A DNA stretch of 64,000 nt from Kalaharituber pfeilii (lineage: Eukaryota; Ascomycota; Pezizomycetes; Pezizales; Pezizaceae). Every line of letters begins with the position of its first letter. The stretch's first letter is position 1. Positions 59,827 to 64,000 of the stretch are shown piece after piece. The stretch spans positions 372,001 to 436,000 of the forward strand of contig WHUZ01000015.1 of assembly GCA_015179045.1 (NCBI GenBank), in the 5' to 3' direction. The translations under genes and the position numbers were made by a program. The notes under the pieces are model-generated. The model was not told the DNA's origin. It did no database searches and saw nothing but the letters and a program-made list of their open reading frames with translations.

Positions 59827-61763
59827 TCAATGTATCATGGTATACCCCCCTCGCCCTCCCAACCCCGCCCTCTCCGCTACTGGCGCCCCCCGTATCGCTC
59901 TCTCATAAATCCCACTTTCTTCTCCCCCCAACATCGGTTGCCTCAACTCCCTCTCCATGTACTCCCTTTCCCTCCTCGAGCTCGCATGCTGTGGTTGCTG
60001 CGGTTGTAACCCTCCCGACATCATTGGCACGTACGGCCTCGATGATCCCAGCCTTGGCGACCTCGATAGCAATGGATCAAAAAATGGTGTGTCATCACCG
60101 ACATCCACGTCCAACTGCGGCGCCTGGTGAAATCCTCCTCCACTACCACCTCCACTTCTACTTCCAGGCGCCGAGACTGCCCTACTACTCCCCCCCGCGC
60201 TGCCCCCCGCCGTCGCAAATGCCGTCGAGCTGCCCACCATTCCCATCCTGGCCCCTCCTCCCCCGCCACCGCCCGTCCTTTTATTTACCGACGTAAACGG
60301 TGTACTATAAATATACGCCAACTCCGGGTATACTTTCGGCTCCTTCCTTTTCACCAACCACCTCTTAATCAAAAACACCATGATCATAAACACCATGAGG
60401 AACAGCACTCCTCCTACAATAATTCCCGCGACCAACCCTTGAGGTAGTGACGTAGATTTCTTGCCATCATTATTGCCTGCAGGGGGAGAAGTACCCGTTA
60501 TGGATGGTGTTATTATTGGTACGCTGGTAGTTGCTTCACTGGTAGTTGCGCTAGTAGTGGTAGAGGTAGGCGAGGTGGTAGTTGAAACCCCGTTGGGCTT
60601 TTGAGTTGGTTCCGGGACAGGCACGTATTTGAACGGTTCCATCGGGGGCCCTGTACCGACTTCTGTCCATATCAATCCGTGTACTGGGAGCGGTGCTGAT
60701 CCCTTGTGGTAGGTGCCGTAGAAGCTCATGGTGTATTCGACCTCATGGTCTGTTGACTGTCGACGTAGCAGTCGCCTTTTCCTGTGATGTAGTCGCCGTC
60801 TTTCCTCCTCAATTTCCTCATCATCGCCATCGCCCTCGTTATCGTCATCATCCTCGTTATTGTCATGTTCATTATTCCCATCTTCCTCATTATTCTCTTG
60901 GGTCCCGTCATCCTCTCCCTGGTGTTCATCTTTGCGCTGATCTTCCTCCTTCTTCATTGATACAACCATGGTCCCGACCACCGTCACCTCAGCGGACTTA
61001 GGATTTACCTTCCCAGTTAACTTCGTAGTGCCCTTCCGATGCTTCCAAAACAAACGATGTTTATTCCCATTCTTACAATAATCTTCCTTTTCCGTCTTAT
61101 CCTTCTCCGTCCTGTTTCCTGGCAGGTCATCCACATGCTGGAACTCCTTATCATTTTTTCTCTTCATCTTTTTACTTTCCTCAACCTTCCATATCCCAGT
61201 CAACTGGTTCCTTTCCTCCGCAAGCTTACAATTTGGATCCTGCAACACCGATGCAGTAATCTGATATCTTCCTTGCCCTTCCACACCATGCTGCCATGCT
61301 TGTAGACTCCACCATGTATAGTTCAATTCATTCGAGGTTATACTCGATTGCATTGATCCTAGGAAATCACCCTCCTTTACCCCTGCTATGGAAAGGAAAA
61401 ATTGATTTGGGTCCAACCATGTATTGTGGTTGGGGCCTATAGTGAGACGGGATAGTGGATATGGTCCGAACTGGAGCGTCTTTGGGAAACAGGGTATAGA
61501 ATTTGACGCGTTTGAAGTGAGGACTGCAGTTATAGTTCCCATGTCTATAAGCGCCGCAAAGAGTTAGCCAACAGAATACCATAGAGAATGGTAAGAAACA
61601 AGCAGAGGATAAATGGGAGGGTCGAAGTACATATTGTATCTATATTTTTGTTACCTGCTTCCTCATCTGTGACCACCAATGCGATGGCTATGAAGGAGAG
61701 AAGCCATATTGCACCGCAGAGTCGGCTGAGGAACGTATTCAGCAAAACTAACCGTCCCTTCAT
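59827..61763 (-). CDS. Single-pass membrane glycoprotein, mucin-like stalk, 2 exons
   Basis: I do not recognise the family. Exon 1 (61763-61655) encodes a signal-like N-terminus (RLCGAIWLLSFIAIALVV); a 110-bp intron (61654-61545, GTAACA donor, TATAG acceptor) joins in phase to exon 2 (61544-59827), giving 608 residues. The outer part has a roughly 120-residue domain with several Cys and Trp (PNHNTWLDPNQFFLSIAG), a basic/acidic low-complexity stretch including NNEDDDDNEGDGDDEE, then a Ser/Thr/Pro-rich stalk (STTTSPTSTTTSATTSEATT) suited to O-mannosylation. One membrane helix follows (GLVAGIIVGGVLFLMVFMIM) with KRWLVKRK on its cytoplasmic side and a Gly/Ser/Arg/Pro-rich tail of about 160 residues. 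This layout resembles fungal surface sensors or receptors in general form only. The gene is intact. Confidence 0.78.
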
Positions 61764-64000
61764 CGCATTCTTCCGATTAAAACCCGAGCCAATTAAAAAA
61801 AAAAGGAAAAGAGATGAAAAGAATGAAGAGAAAAGGGAAATGAAAGAGGTAGCTCGAAATGTATAGAGAGTGGGGTTCTTGTAACAATTCTGGTATCTAG
61901 TTGGTTATTGCCGTATCAGGCACCGAAGTCTTCAGCTTCCTTCACCGGTTACAGGTACTTTTGGTTTCAACTAATGCGGTCGTCTCCGTACAATTTCGTT
62001 TATTCTGATGATTATGAATAATAAAACTCGAGTTATAGGGTATAGAAGCAACTTGCTCGTCGGCAGCTAGCTTTAAGTTTGGTAGACAAAACTTGAATCA
62101 GAGAAAGCAGCGTTAGAGAGTAGCGGAGGGGGGAGCTGCTGCAGCAAGTGGGAACGCTTGTACAGTGATGCAAGAAATGCGGGAAGAGTTCAAAAACGAC
62201 GAAAGGAAGATTCAAGACCAAAGAAACGAGGTGAATGAAATCAGAAATAGAGCTTGAGAAGAACTGATAGAAGCAGGGTCCCTCAAGGAAGTAAGCCACC
62301 ACTAACGAGCCTATCGGAAACCAACTATAATGACCAAAATTAAGGTCAAAGGAGCTACCTGGCAGGGCTGTGGCCAAGTCTACAGGATACTGGAAAGCGC
62401 ATGCAACGTTTGCTATCCTTGGGGTCGGTAATTTGTACGGTGGGGGTGGGGAGGGGGGGGGGATCATGGATGCTGCTCCACGCGGGTGGGAGGTGATTGT
62501 GGTCGGTGTGCGAGACCCTCCGGGCTTGGGGGCGCCAAGACAGCTTCCTTGTCGAGCGACGCCCGAGCCCCAGGCGACCCCGGCCAGCGGCTGGTGCACA
62601 CAGGTGGGGGGGGGGGGGGGGGTGCTTGGAGCGTTTCGTTCTGCAAAGCCTTGTGCGACTTCATATTCCTCCGATCGATGGCCGAGGGCTGCTGTCCCGC
62701 ACGCTCGCGCTGGCGCTGCAAAGAAGCCATCAGCGGCGGCACTCCGCGCCAGCTCAGCCCAGGCACTGGCAGCCGGCGGGAGGGTCGCACAGCTGGCGGG
62801 CTTGCTGGTTTGCAGCGCGGGGAGGCGGTGGGGCGAGGCGAGGCCCAAATGTACGAGATATCAGGTCCTCCACCCAACTGCCTGCACTTGACGTGCGCAG
62901 CCATGAGATCGGCGAGCATCGCCAGAGCGTGTCTGCCAGCGGGCGCGCATACGCCTCGGCGGAGAGGGCAGACGGGCCCCCGCCTCCGGTGGTGCCGGGC
63001 TGTGCTTGGGCGGGAGATGGACAGGGCGCTGCCCAGCCCAGCGCCCACCAGCCACGGGGCGGCGGCATCCAGCAGTCCCACCCCGTAAGCGCCGCACCTC
63101 CGTCCTCTGGGCGCGAGGGCGCTTCCCCCTCGAGAACCGGGCCCCTCCACATAATGAGTTATTATGCCGCTGGCTCAATTGCACCACTTGCACTCAGCTC
63201 GGCTCGAGTCTCAGTCCCCATTACTCAGAGGTTCTGCTCCTGACGAATCAAGATATACAAGCTCGAGAAAATTGTAGCTGCCCGCCCATAGCCCCTGGGA
63301 ACAGCAGCTCATAAAGCTCTTCGCTTTTGCTCGTCCCAAAGCCAACGGCCCTGAACTTCGTTCCTCCAATGATGCCCTAGGTAGTATCTTCACTTGTGTA
63401 ACGTTCTAACATCAACGTTGAGCAAACGTTCCTCCCCCCCTGCCCACGCCCGTGCTACATAGCTATTAGCTACTCCACCACAGCCGCCGGAAACCTCAAG
63501 GCACACTTCCGACTAGTTGAAGTACTGGTACTTGCTCGCACATTCTACTTGCTCTTCTAGACGAAACGGTGCCGAACTGACGCCAACTGTCACCGAACTT
63601 TCTTCATCTCAAACTCCAACGGAAGTTTGCCCCCAATATACCCGGAGGACAATTAAGCAACCTCTAGTGTTGACTTCTCACGATACCCTTTGAATTTCCT
63701 GTTCTTCTTTTGATTTTGCTATATTGAGACCGCCCTGATCTTGGGTTTTGACGATCTCTACCCTGGTTCATTCTTAAATGTCTTACTTCTATATAAAGCT
63801 TGAGCTGTGAGCTTTAAAGCCGGCACAGCCTTCATACATAGCTTCTTGTGCCACTTCCCCCCATCTTGGCAACTTGAAGGTTCCTCTCCAGTTACTAGCC
63901 GCCAAGACGTCACCTCTCTCACACTAACCGACATCCACGTAATGACGTCTAAGATCGCAACGTGAGGTCTCTTTCCCATAAGAAATGACAATGGGTTTGC
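61764..64000. other. GC-rich block and flank, no supported gene
   Basis: The 5' region of the membrane-protein gene begins here. From about 62400 to 63160 the DNA is strongly GC-rich with G runs at about 62445-62461 and 62605-62621. Frames of 170-270 codons overlap on both strands (62033-62848 minus, 62497-63243 plus, 62464-63150 minus) and none has a recognisable domain, so I do not call them. A minus frame running off towards the window edge (63758-63991, SFLMGKRPHVAILDVITW) is protein-like but unrecognised and may be a mobile-element remnant. Confidence 0.45.

Noticed and set aside
62033..63243. Overlapping long frames of 170-270 codons on both strands
   Set aside because: All lie in a GC-rich block where stops are rare, overlap each other on both strands, and have no recognisable domain or splice-linked neighbour.

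Overview
The window looks like nuclear DNA of a filamentous ascomycete (Pezizomycotina). The recognisable genes are ordinary fungal housekeeping genes broken by short GT-AG introns: Dsn1/Mis13, Psd2 with C2 and EF-hand domains, the SIN protein Cdc14, type I phosphomannose isomerase, complex I subunit NDUFB7 and an Mbp1/Swi4-type APSES factor. No bacterial operon structure, CRISPR array, rRNA or convincing tRNA was seen. Low gene density, Helitron, copia and TA-target transposon remains, and a few unusually long introns suggest an expanded, repeat-rich genome, perhaps of a Pezizomycetes (truffle or morel) type. That lineage guess is weak.

Layout. 1-19 kb is gene-poor, with only unsupported ORFs and simple repeats. 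19.05-28.68 kb is a tandem minus-strand pair: DSN1 (kinetochore MIND complex) and PSD2 (phosphatidylserine decarboxylase), with a GC-rich block upstream of PSD2. 30-33.5 kb is gene-poor and holds a foldback element with arms near 85 bp. 33.5-39.5 kb has an intact NDUFB7 gene followed by three damaged genes: a golgin-like coiled-coil remnant with an in-frame stop, a GFA/CENP-V-type protein with a one-base frameshift, and a fossil APSES transcription factor that keeps its DNA-binding end and C-terminal coiled-coil end but has lost the ankyrin middle. 41.8-44.1 kb holds a broken kinase-like gene of the type found in Crinkler-like proteins, with a 701-bp pogo-like non-autonomous transposon inserted just upstream. 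47.6-52.4 kb is a mosaic of copia and Helitron pieces, all on the plus strand, with a GC-rich minisatellite in the middle. 54.7-61.8 kb is a second genic island: Cdc14 and phosphomannose isomerase on plus, converging on a single-pass membrane glycoprotein gene on minus. The last 2 kb is GC-rich with no supported gene.

The intact genes serve separate core functions (chromosome segregation, septation signalling, phosphatidylethanolamine synthesis, GDP-mannose supply, respiration) and do not form a cluster for one pathway. The more unusual content is the decay: pseudogenes next to live genes, in-frame stops that all fit a single C-to-T change at CAA or CAG codons (as repeat-induced point mutation would give), and nested mobile elements. 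All gene models were assembled by hand from splice signals and reading-frame continuity; no search was run.
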